Shown here piece after piece: positions 34,378 through 42,899 of a stretch of 60,944 bases of DNA (within the stretch, counting starts at the first letter, position 1; the number at the start of each line of letters is the position of its first letter). Location of the stretch: contig NZ_JAGGOT010000046.1 in assembly GCF_018614195.1 (NCBI RefSeq), positions 1 to 60,944 of the forward strand, in the 5' to 3' direction. The notes beneath the pieces were generated by a model, which saw nothing but the letters and a program-made list of their open reading frames with translations, searched no databases and was not told where the DNA came from. The DNA comes from Streptomyces sp. ISL-43. Its GTDB lineage: Bacteria; Actinomycetota; Actinomycetes; Streptomycetales; Streptomycetaceae. A program made the position numbers and the translations under genes.

Positions 34378-34414
34378 GGCGCGGCCTCCTGCTACTCCAA
34401 CAGGGGGCCGCGCC
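34378..34414 (+). terminator. Terminator behind the CxxC gene
   Basis: GGCGCGGCCTCCTG pairs with CAGGGGGCCGCGCC (one G-T wobble) around a 9-base loop and is followed by TTT, 61 bp past the stop at 34316. Confidence 0.75.
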
Positions 34415-34462
34415 TTTCTCATGCTCGGAACTTCCTGAAAGCGTCCCGCGGAGCGGAGAAGG

Positions 34463-34582
34463 ATGAATGTCTACCTGACTTGTTGGACGTGTCGGGAGAG
34501 CTTCGCTCGATACCTGGTGTCAGGTGCTCCACCGAAATACTGCGGCGCAGATTGCCGCCTTATCGCGAAGCGTGCGAGATAG
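34463..34582 (+). CDS. 39-residue CxxC mini-protein
   Basis: A short frame with a close GGAGAAGG ribosome site encodes 39 residues: after MNVYLT comes CWTC, then KYCGADCR and a basic tail LIAKRAR. The C-x2-C...C-x3-C layout with a CG turn and a basic helix parallels the 116-residue protein encoded just upstream (CPYC...TCGGPECS...KRT), so the two look related. Free-standing mini zinc proteins of this size are common in actinobacterial mobile elements. Translation is not proven; support rests on the Cys pattern, the ribosome site and the similarity to the neighbour. Confidence 0.5.
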   Translation: MNVYLTCWTCRESFARYLVSGAPPKYCGADCRLIAKRAR

Positions 34583-34721
34583 CGAGCCGAATACGAATCT
34601 CGCGCAGAGGCGCGAAGGCTCGCAGTAAATCCCTGAGCCTTCTGCCGAAATTTGAGCACACAAGCAGGCTGCTCGGCATCCGCCGAAGCGGCCCTTTTTA
34701 TGCCCAGTGGCGGAGAAGATT

Positions 34722-35111
34722 TTGAAGCCTGAGCTTCGTAAGATATTCGAGACCGCCGAGGCCGAGGAGCGCGGTTTCAGCTCGCGAGAGATCGCCGCTG
34801 TCATTAACTCGATTCCGGCCGAAGAGCGCATGGCGCGTACTGAGGTACTGGCCGCCATTAACGGCGAGCACGGTTCTACTTCTGCCGAGACCCGCGAAGC
34901 AATCGCTTCCACTCTCAAGGCAATGGAGATGCGCGCGGCTGATGCCCGCGAGGACCGCGACCGCTCCGATTGGGAGTCTGAGGTCCGCGCTCTTACTGAG
35001 CGCTCCGGGATCGCGGCTCTGCCGGTTCCTGTAACCAATACAGGGCGGGGCACAAGAACGGGGCTCACACCCTCGAACTGCTCCCGCAGCCGTTCGGGGT
35101 ACGGACCGTAG
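34722..35111 (+). CDS. Truncated helical protein of the element, 3' end replaced
   Basis: The frame encodes an acidic, Ala/Glu/Arg-rich helical protein (LKPELRKIFETAEAEERGF, then EIAAVINSIPAEERMARTEVL) that is coherent only to about 35030. After GIAALPVPVTN the sequence enters the antisense of a transposase fragment, and the last 25-30 residues are not native. TTG 34722 has GGAGAAGATT ahead; an in-frame GTG at 34707 is the alternative. The native helical part suggests a small element-specific DNA-associated protein, but the family is unrecognised. It was probably cut by insertion of the IS fragment that follows. Confidence 0.45.
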   Translation: MKPELRKIFETAEAEERGFSSREIAAVINSIPAEERMARTEVLAAINGEHGSTSAETREAIASTLKAMEMRAADAREDRDRSDWESEVRALTERSGIAALPVPVTNTGRGTRTGLTPSNCSRSRSGYGP

Positions 35112-35176
35112 CGGCCGATCGGCAGGTACGGCTCGATGAACTGCCACTGACCGTCGGTGAGTTGCCTGCGTGTCAC
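35054..35176 (-). pseudogene. 5' fragment of an IS5-type transposase gene
   Basis: The minus strand begins MTRRQLTDGQWQFIEPYLP and continues GRYGPYPERLREQFEGV, the classic N-terminus of IS5-family (DDE) transposases of Streptomyces. After about 37 residues homology stops and the frame runs into element DNA, so at least 85% of the gene is gone. No intact terminal inverted repeat was identified. The fragment marks an old IS insertion followed by a deletion. Confidence 0.8.
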
Positions 35177-35280
35177 GACCCATTCCTACTGGGTCCCACC
35201 CCGCGAAGGAGGCAGAACCCAGCAACTGATCACAACCTCACACAGGCCCTTCCGGCCTGGTTTTCCCATAACCCTCAGCC

Positions 35281-35316
35281 GCGCGTGGCCCGGACCGACT
35301 GGTCCGGGCCACGCGC
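35281..35316. terminator. Strong hairpin
   Basis: A perfect 16-bp stem (GCGCGTGGCCCGGACC with its complement) around GACT lies between the transposase fragment and the phosphoketolase-like fragment. No long T-run follows. Confidence 0.75.
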
Positions 35317-35381
35317 TTGCCTGTGGGGGAATCCCTGCTCGACCACCGTGAACGAGCGCAGGTTGTCGGCACCGCGCCCGC

Positions 35382-35528
35382 GCGCACAAGATCCCGGCCG
35401 CCACCGACCACGCCCAGATGCACGTCGTGGAGGCGTGGCTGTCCTCGTACTGGCCTGAGGAGCTGTTCACCGACGGCGTCCGCCCCGGCCCTGGCCTGCC
35501 GCCCTCTCGCCACCATGGCTCCGCCTGA
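35382..35528 (+). pseudogene. Phosphoketolase-like fragment
   Basis: One frame encodes HKIPAATDHAQMHVVEAWLS, then SYWPEELFTDGVRP, then a stop at 35526. This matches the segment of D-xylulose-5-phosphate phosphoketolases that reads HQVP..., a short linker, then a WL-SYRPEELF-type motif. Only about 40 codons remain, with no start codon and no thiamine-diphosphate domain, so it is a relic. Recognition is from the motif alone. Confidence 0.4.
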
Positions 35529-35603
35529 TGGCGCGGCGCCCCGCTCCGCGGCCCACGAGTTCAGCAGCGGCAGCCCGCCTCGTTCTCCGACGCCCACGCC
35601 TGT

Positions 35604-35690
35604 GCCGGGGACTTCCGGGTGGTCAGCCCGGACAAACTTCGTGTGTACGCCGCCACCGTGCGCCAACAAGTCGGCGAGCATCGATTTTGA
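35604..35690 (+). pseudogene. Possible EspC/ESX-associated protein fragment
   Basis: A frame reading AGDFRVVSPDKLRVYAATVR and ending at a TGA (35688) resembles the N-terminus of EspC-like secretion partners, where F-R-V-x-P-x-x-L-R-x-Y-A is typical. About 28 codons remain. Such genes often precede polymorphic toxins, and this fragment stands 140 bp before the RHS gene. The similarity is short and may be coincidental. Confidence 0.3.
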
Positions 35691-35829
35691 GAAAATGTCT
35701 GAATATAGCTGGTCACAATTTGATGTTGATCGGAATATCTACGCGATCAGGGCGTGCGAGTCCTGTAATGATCATGACGGCCATGCCCTAGTACGGGAGG
35801 GTCAGGCCATTCGAAGGGGAGGGATAAAC

Positions 35830-38800
35830 ATGCGGATTCGCATGCGTGGGGGCCATACGGCCGCAGTCGGCGCGATAGTTTTGTCGCTGCTGACGGGGGG
35901 AGTGGCTACCGGAGTTGAAGTGCACCGCGTCAGCCCAGTCGAGGAGGCGTCCACCGTTGCCTCTGAGGCGGGGGAGACGCGGACTTCCAAGCCGCTAAAC
36001 CCATCGAAACCCATGACCGCCGAGGAACGGCGGGCGCAAGTCGAGGGGCTGAGAAGTCACCCTGGCTCGGGCTATCTGTGGGTGGACGAGAAGGGCAAGA
36101 CGCGAACCGGATCCCCAGCGTCGACCAGCGCGCCGAAATCGGTCCTGATTGCGTCGCAGCCTCGAGTTGAGGCGATCGGTGGGGCGGCGCCACCAGCTCC
36201 TCCCGCGAACTTCAGGATAAAGCCGATCAAATTCTGGGGGTTCCCCATGGAGTGGGGGGACCTGGAATGGGATAACCCTGGATCTGAGATATGGGCCACT
36301 CATACTGCATTCTATCGCGTATCCGATAATGCCCTGCTGAACGAAAACTGCTCTGCGGCTACAGTGCCGTGGCCCACCGGAGGTTACGGCAATAAGGATT
36401 ACGCTCAGCAAGCTTTGGATCAAGAGTACTATGTTAAAGTTTCAATATCGCGTGAGAATCTAACCAATGATAAATGGTGGGAACCCTGGGGCTGTGGAAC
36501 TAACTGGAGTGCGGAAGCGAAGTCTCCGGCCATGCCCACTCAAGTGCCTCATAAGGAGCTTCCTCCCGAGGAGCTCACAGGTTGCGTTTGTGTCGATGCC
36601 ACTGGCCGCCCTCCCATTCTCGGCTACATGGGTGACCCGGTAAACACCTCTACCGGAGCCTTGTCGGAGACCTCGCTGGACGCCAGCGTGGCGGCTCCCG
36701 GCATCCCGATTAGCTTGGGAAGAACTTACAACTCGGCCAACGCTACCTCCGGGTCACTAGGGAAGGGGTGGTCGTTCCCATACGACACGCGCCTGTCGGT
36801 ATCTGGTGCTACCGTCACCTATGTTTCTGACACCGGCGTTCAGGCCAAATATGTTGAGGAATCTCCGGGGATTTATAAGGGTGGTTCTGTAGGAGTTGCA
36901 TCGGTTCTTTCCGGCTCCGTCACTGCTGGATTTAAATTGACCACTCCGGCGGGCAAGGATCTGCGGTTTGACGGTTCCGGGCGCCTTGTAGCTTGGACGG
37001 ATTCTGCTGGGCGCGGTCTTTCGTTCTCCTATAATAACGCCGGCCTGGCCTCCGCCACGGACGCGAACGGGCGCATTGCCAAGTTCACTCTCGATGGCAC
37101 TACTCGGCTGCTGACGGGAGTCGAGCTGCCTGATGGGCGGACTCTCACCTACAGGTATACGGCAGGTCAGCTGGCGTCAGTCAAGGGGGTAGACGGGGGC
37201 ACTGTCAACTACAACTATGAGCTGCAGGGCTGGCTGGCCGGCGTGACGGATCCTGCCGGCAACAAGGTCATGCAGACCACCTACGATAACTCAGGGCGGG
37301 TAACCAAGCAGATTGATGCAGGGGGGAAGGAAACCGACTTCACCCGCGCCGTCCACGAGAACTCTTTCAAAGACTCCAACGGTGGCATCTGGACCGACAT
37401 CTACAACGGCAGTGTCCTGAGCACGCGCATTGATCCGTTCGGCAACGTCACTAGCCTCGTCTACGACGACGCTCTGCGCTTGATCTCTGCCGTCGACGCG
37501 CGTGGCAATCGTACGAAGATGTCGTACGACGCGCGCGGGAACCTGCTGAGCAGGGCCGAGAGTGCGCTCACACAGACGTGGACGTACACGGCGAGCGACA
37601 AGATCGCTTCGTACACAGATGGGCGCGGGGCGAAGACCACGTACACGTACGACGGCAAGCAGCAGCTGACCGAGGAGAACGGTCCGAGCGGCAAGCGGAC
37701 GTACACCTACGACGCTCTGGGTCAGGTTAAGACCACGACATCCCCGGGCGGCAAGGCCAGCGCGTTCGCCTACGACAACAAGAGCAACCTGACGTCGGAG
37801 ACCTCTCCGTCGGGCGCCAAGACCACATACACCTACGACGCCGCAGGCAGACTTCTGACCTCCACGGAGCCTCTTGGAAACGTGGCGGGCGCAGACCCGG
37901 CCAAGTACACCACCACCAACGCGTATAACGCGGCTGGCCGTCTGGAGAAGACCACCGACGCCGCGGGACGCGTGACGTCATTCGAGTACGACGCGAACGG
38001 CAACCAGATCAAGGCGACGGACTCTGCGGGCCGGATCACCACCACCACCTACGACAAGTTCAACCGGCCCGTCACGGTGACCGCGCCTGGGGGCTCTACC
38101 ACGACCACGGCCTACGACGCGGTCGGCAACGTCACGTCGACGGTCGATGCCGTCGGTGGCAAGAGCACCTACAAGTACGACAAGGCGAATCGCCTGGTCG
38201 CTACGACGACTCCCCGGGGTAATGTCTCCGGCGCGGATCCGGCGAAGTACACCACCACCTACGGCTATGACGCGAACGGGAACCAGACACAGAGCGTCGA
38301 CCCGAAGGGCGCGCTGACCACCACAGAGTTCGACGGGTCGAACCGTCCAGTCTCGATGACCGACCCGCTGGGGCGAGTGACCAAGAAGAAGTACGACAGT
38401 GACGGCAACGCCGTCGAGGTCACCGATGCCCTGGGCAAGGTCACCACTCTCACCTACACGGCATCCGGCCAGCTGAGCACCGCCAAGAACCCCTTGGGAA
38501 AGACCGCCACCTACACGTACGACGCAGACGGCAATCGTGCCAGCGCCACCTCGCCGCTGGGCCACAAGATCAGCTGGACCTATGACGCCAACGGGCGGGT
38601 AGCGACCCAGACCGCTCCCCAAGGCAACGTGACGGGCGCCGATCCGGCGAAGCACACCACCACCTACACGTACGACGCGGCCGGCAACCCGACGAAGGTG
38701 ACCAACCCGCTCGGCGGCACACAGACCTTCACCTACGACACGCTCGGGCAGCGGACCGCCGCAACCGATGAGAACGGCAGGACCACCCAGACCGCCTACG

Positions 38801-41214
38801 ACACTCTGGGCCGTATTCAGACCGTCACCGCTGCGGACGGCGGCCAGACGGCATACACCTACGACGCCGCCGGCAACATCAAGACGCGAGTAGACGCCAA
38901 CCAGCGCACTACCACCTACGGCTACAACGCGGCTCAGCAACTGACCTCAGTGACCGACCCGCTGAATCGCACGGTCCGATACGGGTACGACGCAGACGGC
39001 AACCGAAAGACCGTCACGAACGCCCGCGGCACCGTGACCACTACCGTTTTCGACGTGGTTGGCCGCCCGACCGCCGTCGATTACGCGGACACCACCCCCG
39101 ACGTCACCACCGCATACGACGCCGTCGGCAACCGCAAGACGGTCACCGACGCCACCGGCACCCGCACCTTCACCTATGACGCGCGCAACCGGCTCAAGAC
39201 CGCATCGGTGCCCGGCCAGACCAACGGCTTCTCCTACACCTACAACGACGCAGGTCAGCTCACGACCCGCACCCTGCCCCACGGCCGAGCCACCACATAC
39301 ACCTACGACGACGACGGCAACCGCCGCACCGCCACAACCGACAGCGCGACCATCACCTACAGCTACGACCCCGCCGGACGCCTCACCACCACCCAGCTGC
39401 CCGCGTCGAACGGCTACACCGAAACCCGCACCTTCGACACCGCGGGCCGCATGACCGGCATCGCCAGCGCGAAAGCCGGCACCACGCTGACCAGCCGGCA
39501 AGCAACCCTCGACGCCGCAGGCCAGCCCAAGCGCATCGACGCCGTGAACCTCAGCCTCGGCAATCAGACCATGGCCGAGTCGCGCTACCACACCTACGAC
39601 AACGCCGGCCGCCTGCTCACAGACTGCACCTCGACCACCAAGTCGGACACCTGCCCAGCGGGATCCCCCACCACTACCTACACCTACGACAAGGCCGGCA
39701 ACCGCACGACCACCCTCGAGGCCGACGGCAAGACAACGGCCTACAGCTACGACGCGGCCGACCAGCTCACCCAGACGGTGCAGGGCACCACCACCGTGGC
39801 CTACACCTACGACGCTGACGGCAACCAGGTCACGGCAGGCGCAAACGCCTACCGCTTCGACGCGCAAAACCGCCTGACGGCGATGACCCAGGGCACCAAA
39901 ACTTGGGCGACCTTCGCCTACGACGCGGACGGCAACCGAGCAAAGCGCGACACCACCACCCGCGCCTGGGACATCAACAACAGCCTCCCGCTCCTCGCCG
40001 CCGAATACAGCAGCACCGGTGCGATGAACGCCGACTACACCTACAACCCCCTCGGGGAAATCGAATACGGACACGCCCAGAAGTACCCGGCCCCGGCGCC
40101 CGTCTACTACCACCGAGACCTCGTCGGCTCCATCACCGACCTCACAAACCCCAACGGCACCACTGCGACGGAGTACGACTACACCGACACCTTCGGTACC
40201 GGAGGCCCCAAAACCGGCGACGCCGAAGCACCCAGCAACAACTTCGGCTACACAGGCCAGTACCAGGAACTGATCGGCGGAGAAGAAGGCGCACCCAGAG
40301 AAGCCCTCGGCTACAACCTCCGAGCCCGTTCGTACGACCCGACAACAGGCCGCTTCACCACCCGCGACCCCTACACAACAGGCCAGGAATCCCCCGCAGA
40401 ATCGCCCTACGCCTACGTGGGCAACGCACCGACCAGCCGCTTCGACCCCGCAGGCACATGCTGGTGGATCCCCGGCAGCGGAAAACAAAGCTGCTGGACG
40501 ACCGAAATCCCTGGAACTTCATCAATTCCCCTTTCCACCAGCATGAACTGGATCGTCAACTCAACCATAGACTCCTGCACCTCAGGCGCCGACTACGCAA
40601 AGGCGAACGGCAGGACGGGCTGGACCGGCTGCATCGACGAGTTCACTGGTGTGGGCTCGACACGACGCGGTATTGATTCCTTCCAGCAAGGCGACGCCGT
40701 CAATGGAACCGCTCAGTGTCTCGGCGGGATCGGACAGTTCGGCCTGCTCGTGCTTCCCGGGCCGAAGATGGGCTCAGGAACTGTCCGGGTCGGCGCGGCG
40801 GGTGGCGTGGCTGGTGATAGCGCGCTCACCATCCCCGCGCCTCGTGCCCCCCTCGCACTCCCGCCAGCAGGGCCAGCGCTGCCAGGAGTGACGAAACTGT
40901 ACGGACCGTTCCACCGAAAGGGGAGCCCTACCCAGACCATGAAGGATACGCAGAAGGTACTGAATTCTGGTGAGTTGTGGGGGCAGACACCCAGAAACGC
41001 AACGCAGCCGGCAGCGCAAGCACACAACGGCCCACTTCCTCACGACGCCGTCCCAGGAGGCTTTGAATTTTACACTTCGGTTAAGCCCACAGGTATCAGC
41101 TACATGACCAAATATGTTTCATGGGAAGTCGGGAAGAGTCCTGGCGTAAGGGAATTTCAAATCGGAATCGTGGACTGGGCCGCGATTCCTGTCTTTGTGA
41201 CTCAATGGCGTTAG
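35830..41214 (+). CDS. Secreted RHS/YD-repeat polymorphic toxin-like protein
   Basis: The 1794-residue product starts with a signal peptide (RIRMRGGHTAAVGAIVLSLL), then an extracellular region of about 240 residues. A DUF6531-type entry follows (GYMGDPVNTSTGALSET near residue 264, GRTYNSANATSGSLGKGWSF), and then over a thousand residues of YD repeats (Y-D-x-x-G-N-L/R pattern). The RHS core ends with ARSYDPTTGRFTTRDP near 1500 and ANAPTSRFDPAG-like residues near 1535. The last 250 residues differ in style, and the final ~105 (from TKLYGPFHRKGSP) look like a separate domain, probably the toxin; its family is unclear. ATG 35830 has GGGGAGGG upstream. A small gene follows 9 bp after the stop. Confidence 0.88.
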   Translation: MRIRMRGGHTAAVGAIVLSLLTGGVATGVEVHRVSPVEEASTVASEAGETRTSKPLNPSKPMTAEERRAQVEGLRSHPGSGYLWVDEKGKTRTGSPASTSAPKSVLIASQPRVEAIGGAAPPAPPANFRIKPIKFWGFPMEWGDLEWDNPGSEIWATHTAFYRVSDNALLNENCSAATVPWPTGGYGNKDYAQQALDQEYYVKVSISRENLTNDKWWEPWGCGTNWSAEAKSPAMPTQVPHKELPPEELTGCVCVDATGRPPILGYMGDPVNTSTGALSETSLDASVAAPGIPISLGRTYNSANATSGSLGKGWSFPYDTRLSVSGATVTYVSDTGVQAKYVEESPGIYKGGSVGVASVLSGSVTAGFKLTTPAGKDLRFDGSGRLVAWTDSAGRGLSFSYNNAGLASATDANGRIAKFTLDGTTRLLTGVELPDGRTLTYRYTAGQLASVKGVDGGTVNYNYELQGWLAGVTDPAGNKVMQTTYDNSGRVTKQIDAGGKETDFTRAVHENSFKDSNGGIWTDIYNGSVLSTRIDPFGNVTSLVYDDALRLISAVDARGNRTKMSYDARGNLLSRAESALTQTWTYTASDKIASYTDGRGAKTTYTYDGKQQLTEENGPSGKRTYTYDALGQVKTTTSPGGKASAFAYDNKSNLTSETSPSGAKTTYTYDAAGRLLTSTEPLGNVAGADPAKYTTTNAYNAAGRLEKTTDAAGRVTSFEYDANGNQIKATDSAGRITTTTYDKFNRPVTVTAPGGSTTTTAYDAVGNVTSTVDAVGGKSTYKYDKANRLVATTTPRGNVSGADPAKYTTTYGYDANGNQTQSVDPKGALTTTEFDGSNRPVSMTDPLGRVTKKKYDSDGNAVEVTDALGKVTTLTYTASGQLSTAKNPLGKTATYTYDADGNRASATSPLGHKISWTYDANGRVATQTAPQGNVTGADPAKHTTTYTYDAAGNPTKVTNPLGGTQTFTYDTLGQRTAATDENGRTTQTAYDTLGRIQTVTAADGGQTAYTYDAAGNIKTRVDANQRTTTYGYNAAQQLTSVTDPLNRTVRYGYDADGNRKTVTNARGTVTTTVFDVVGRPTAVDYADTTPDVTTAYDAVGNRKTVTDATGTRTFTYDARNRLKTASVPGQTNGFSYTYNDAGQLTTRTLPHGRATTYTYDDDGNRRTATTDSATITYSYDPAGRLTTTQLPASNGYTETRTFDTAGRMTGIASAKAGTTLTSRQATLDAAGQPKRIDAVNLSLGNQTMAESRYHTYDNAGRLLTDCTSTTKSDTCPAGSPTTTYTYDKAGNRTTTLEADGKTTAYSYDAADQLTQTVQGTTTVAYTYDADGNQVTAGANAYRFDAQNRLTAMTQGTKTWATFAYDADGNRAKRDTTTRAWDINNSLPLLAAEYSSTGAMNADYTYNPLGEIEYGHAQKYPAPAPVYYHRDLVGSITDLTNPNGTTATEYDYTDTFGTGGPKTGDAEAPSNNFGYTGQYQELIGGEEGAPREALGYNLRARSYDPTTGRFTTRDPYTTGQESPAESPYAYVGNAPTSRFDPAGTCWWIPGSGKQSCWTTEIPGTSSIPLSTSMNWIVNSTIDSCTSGADYAKANGRTGWTGCIDEFTGVGSTRRGIDSFQQGDAVNGTAQCLGGIGQFGLLVLPGPKMGSGTVRVGAAGGVAGDSALTIPAPRAPLALPPAGPALPGVTKLYGPFHRKGSPTQTMKDTQKVLNSGELWGQTPRNATQPAAQAHNGPLPHDAVPGGFEFYTSVKPTGISYMTKYVSWEVGKSPGVREFQIGIVDWAAIPVFVTQWR

Positions 41215-41223
41215 GGAAATGTG

Positions 41224-41556
41224 ATGAGGCAAATCGCGGTAGCGGAAATGGCTGGAGGTCGACTCCTAGTCTATGTGGGCCACTTCGACATTGGGGCAGA
41301 CAGTATTCCTGAAGCGTGGGGTGAAGGGGAGAGATTCGAAGATGAATGGGATCTCGGCCCCCGTCAGTTCTACTGCTGGCAGCTCAAAGACGGTACTTAC
41401 GTTTCCTTGGAAAGGGTTGAAAACGCAATCGTTCCAGGATTCAGCTTCAAGGTGCGAGCAGACACTGAGAATGCTGACACCATGAGAGCCGTACTGCGGA
41501 ACTTCCTCGAAGAATCCGGTCTGTCTGAGGACAAGATTGTGGAGAGAATGTTCTAA
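41224..41556 (+). CDS. Probable immunity protein for the RHS toxin
   Basis: The 110-residue product is small, acidic and cytoplasmic, with no signal peptide and no motif I recognise (IAVAEMAGGRLLVYVGHFD, then DLGPRQFYCWQLKDGTYVSL). It starts 9 bp after the RHS stop, with TAGGGA as ribosome site (ATG 41224; a GTG at 41221 is in frame), and is followed by a terminator, so it is the second gene of a two-gene operon. This is the standard place and size for the immunity protein that protects the producer from the C-terminal toxin. The assignment is by position only. Confidence 0.6.
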   Translation: MRQIAVAEMAGGRLLVYVGHFDIGADSIPEAWGEGERFEDEWDLGPRQFYCWQLKDGTYVSLERVENAIVPGFSFKVRADTENADTMRAVLRNFLEESGLSEDKIVERMF

Positions 41557-41566
41557 ACGCTTGGGT

Positions 41567-41597
41567 GCCCCGTCGGAGCAAGACGCCCCGACGGGGC
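41567..41597 (+). terminator. Terminator of the RHS operon
   Basis: GCCCCGTCGG pairs perfectly with CCGACGGGGC around an 11-base loop, directly after the immunity gene. Confidence 0.85.
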
Positions 41598-41873
41598 CTG
41601 TGGGCCAACTCCACACCCCGGGGCGAGCGCGTGGACTGAGGTTGATCCCTGGGAGTAGACGCCGGTCTTCATGCGACGAGCAGAGCGCGTGTCGTGATCC
41701 ACCAGGTCTCCAACGGCGCCCTGACCGTCGTGGCCGGCCCAGGAAACCGGCGCAGCCCAGGCCCTTCTGGCTGGTATCGCCGACGAGACCGCGCGCTGGA
41801 TCCACCAGTGCCTGGTGTGGCTGTACGAGGTGCTGGTCAGCCGCCTGTAAAACGCGACGCGCCCCCTGGTGTC
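41598..41873. other. Debris between the RHS operon and the DUF6879 pair
   Basis: No intact gene is present. One plus-strand frame ends in ADETARWIHQCLVWLYEVLV before a TAA near 41850 and looks like the C-terminal remnant of an unidentified protein. Confidence 0.4.
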
Positions 41874-42398
41874 CTACCACCAAAGGCCCTTCACGTACTC
41901 CTCGAAGGGCACCGACTCGCTGACCGCGATTCGCTGGTACTCGACGAACGGGGACACGTCCCCTTCGAATACCTCGCGGCTGATCTGTCGCCCGTCCGCG
42001 TAGTAGTTCATCAGCACAACCTCGGAGTGGTCGAACAACCAGAAATCCTGAATCCCGCGCAGGGGATTCTCTCGGTTGGTGACGTCGAGGATGCGGATCT
42101 GCTCACCGGCCAGGGCGTGCGGTGCGTAGTACTGAGAGAACTCGAATCGCAGGTAATTCGAGAGAGGGCGGGTCACGATGTGCACACGCCCCTGTGAGCG
42201 CCCTTCTGCGACCTGCTGACCTAGGCGGTCGGTGTACTCGTTTGAGACGCCCCCGGGGTCGATGCGGGTCCCGGCCATGAATGCCGCGAACTCTTCCGCT
42301 TCTTTCGGCATGAGGTACTGGGGCAGCGTTTCAAGCCTCCAGGCTTCCTGCTGGAAGTCTCGGAATTTCGCCTGCCAGGCTTCACCATCCAAGAGCAC
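41874..42398 (-). CDS. DUF6879 family protein
   Basis: The 174-residue product matches the DUF6879 family of actinobacteria: aromatic-rich segments (QEAWRLETLPQYLMPKE; HIVTRPLSNYLRFEFSQYYAPH; DFWLFDHSEVVLMNYY) and the closing acidic SESVPFEEYV. The function is not known, but these genes usually follow a small partner or an HTH gene and are common on mobile elements. GTG 42398 lies inside the 3' end of the upstream 68-codon gene with GGGAGGC ahead, so the two are translationally coupled. Confidence 0.75.
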   Translation of the reverse strand: MLLDGEAWQAKFRDFQQEAWRLETLPQYLMPKEAEEFAAFMAGTRIDPGGVSNEYTDRLGQQVAEGRSQGRVHIVTRPLSNYLRFEFSQYYAPHALAGEQIRILDVTNRENPLRGIQDFWLFDHSEVVLMNYYADGRQISREVFEGDVSPFVEYQRIAVSESVPFEEYVKGLWW

Positions 42399-42588
42399 GA
42401 ACGGCCTCCCGCAGCACGCTTTCCGGGATCTCCACAAGCCCTTCCCCCTGCGGCGGCTGGAAGATGTTGGTTACGTCGCCCTGCACGACGAACGAGCCAC
42501 TGGCGGTGCGGTAGACGTTCGGGTAGTCGTCCTTGCCGCAGGTGCCGTTTCCGTTGCCGGTGAGCCGGGTCAGTTCCTCGCGAGCCAT
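42382..42588 (-). CDS. Small partner of the DUF6879 protein
   Basis: The 68-residue product has the pattern GTCGKDDYPNVYRTASGSFV then VQGD, typical of short proteins encoded directly before DUF6879 genes. It overlaps the next start by 17 bases. The protein may act as a transcriptional or stability partner; no motif decides. An AGGGGG stretch a few bases ahead of ATG 42588 supports the start. Confidence 0.6.
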   Translation of the reverse strand: MAREELTRLTGNGNGTCGKDDYPNVYRTASGSFVVQGDVTNIFQPPQGEGLVEIPESVLREAVRALGW

Positions 42589-42823
42589 GCTGAAACCCCC
42601 TTGTCCTGGCCCCGGTTGGGGCCGCCGGTAACGACGCTACGGAGGTTGTTCGCAGGCGTCTATGCGGCCTCGCCAATATTCGCGTTGTCGGGTAGAGGAT
42701 CTACGTCGGCGCTTGCGCGCCCCAGCGCGGCCCCCTGCGGGGCGAATAGGAGCCGCACGCCCGAGGACGGCAAGAGCCCCCGGCGGTGGGCGCCAGGGGC
42801 TCTCTGGGGGCGGGAGTGCTGGG

Positions 42824-42899
42824 CTACGCCAGACCGGGACCGCGTACCGGGATGCTGGTGAACGTCGGCTGCTCGGGTTCCCGCGAAGTGAAGAAGTCG
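42824..42899 (-). other. attR: element-supplied 3' end of the fumarase gene
   Basis: The last 25 codons of the fumarase gene correspond to the displaced copy at 30796-30868 but differ at most wobble positions (GGT, CCC, GGT, GTA here against GGC, CCG, GGC, GTC at attL) and in a few residues (TSREPEQ against QNPAPE). The less GC-rich codons suggest this copy came with the element and restores the reading frame. Confidence 0.75.

Larger units (their letters stand above)
30859..42890. mobile_element. 12.03-kb integrative element inserted in the fumarase 3' end
   Basis: The element is bounded by two copies of the class I fumarase 3' end (attL 30796-30868, attR 42824-42899) and starts with a large serine recombinase 43 bp inside the left boundary. 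Its genes are markedly less GC-biased than the flanking chromosome, for example in the integrase and in the first part of the RHS gene. It carries a winged-helix protein, small CxxC proteins, an RHS toxin-like protein with a partner gene, and a DUF6879 pair. No capsid, tail or conjugation genes are seen, so it is a satellite, an integrated plasmid or a decayed prophage. The boundary could instead be 30829/42857; the length is 12.03 kb either way. Confidence 0.8.

Noticed and set aside
38947..40488. A 513-codon open frame on the minus strand opposite the RHS gene
   Set aside because: It is a mirror of the YD repeats (Val/Gly/Cys-rich, no domain) and has no ribosome site; repetitive GC-rich DNA leaves such frames open by chance.
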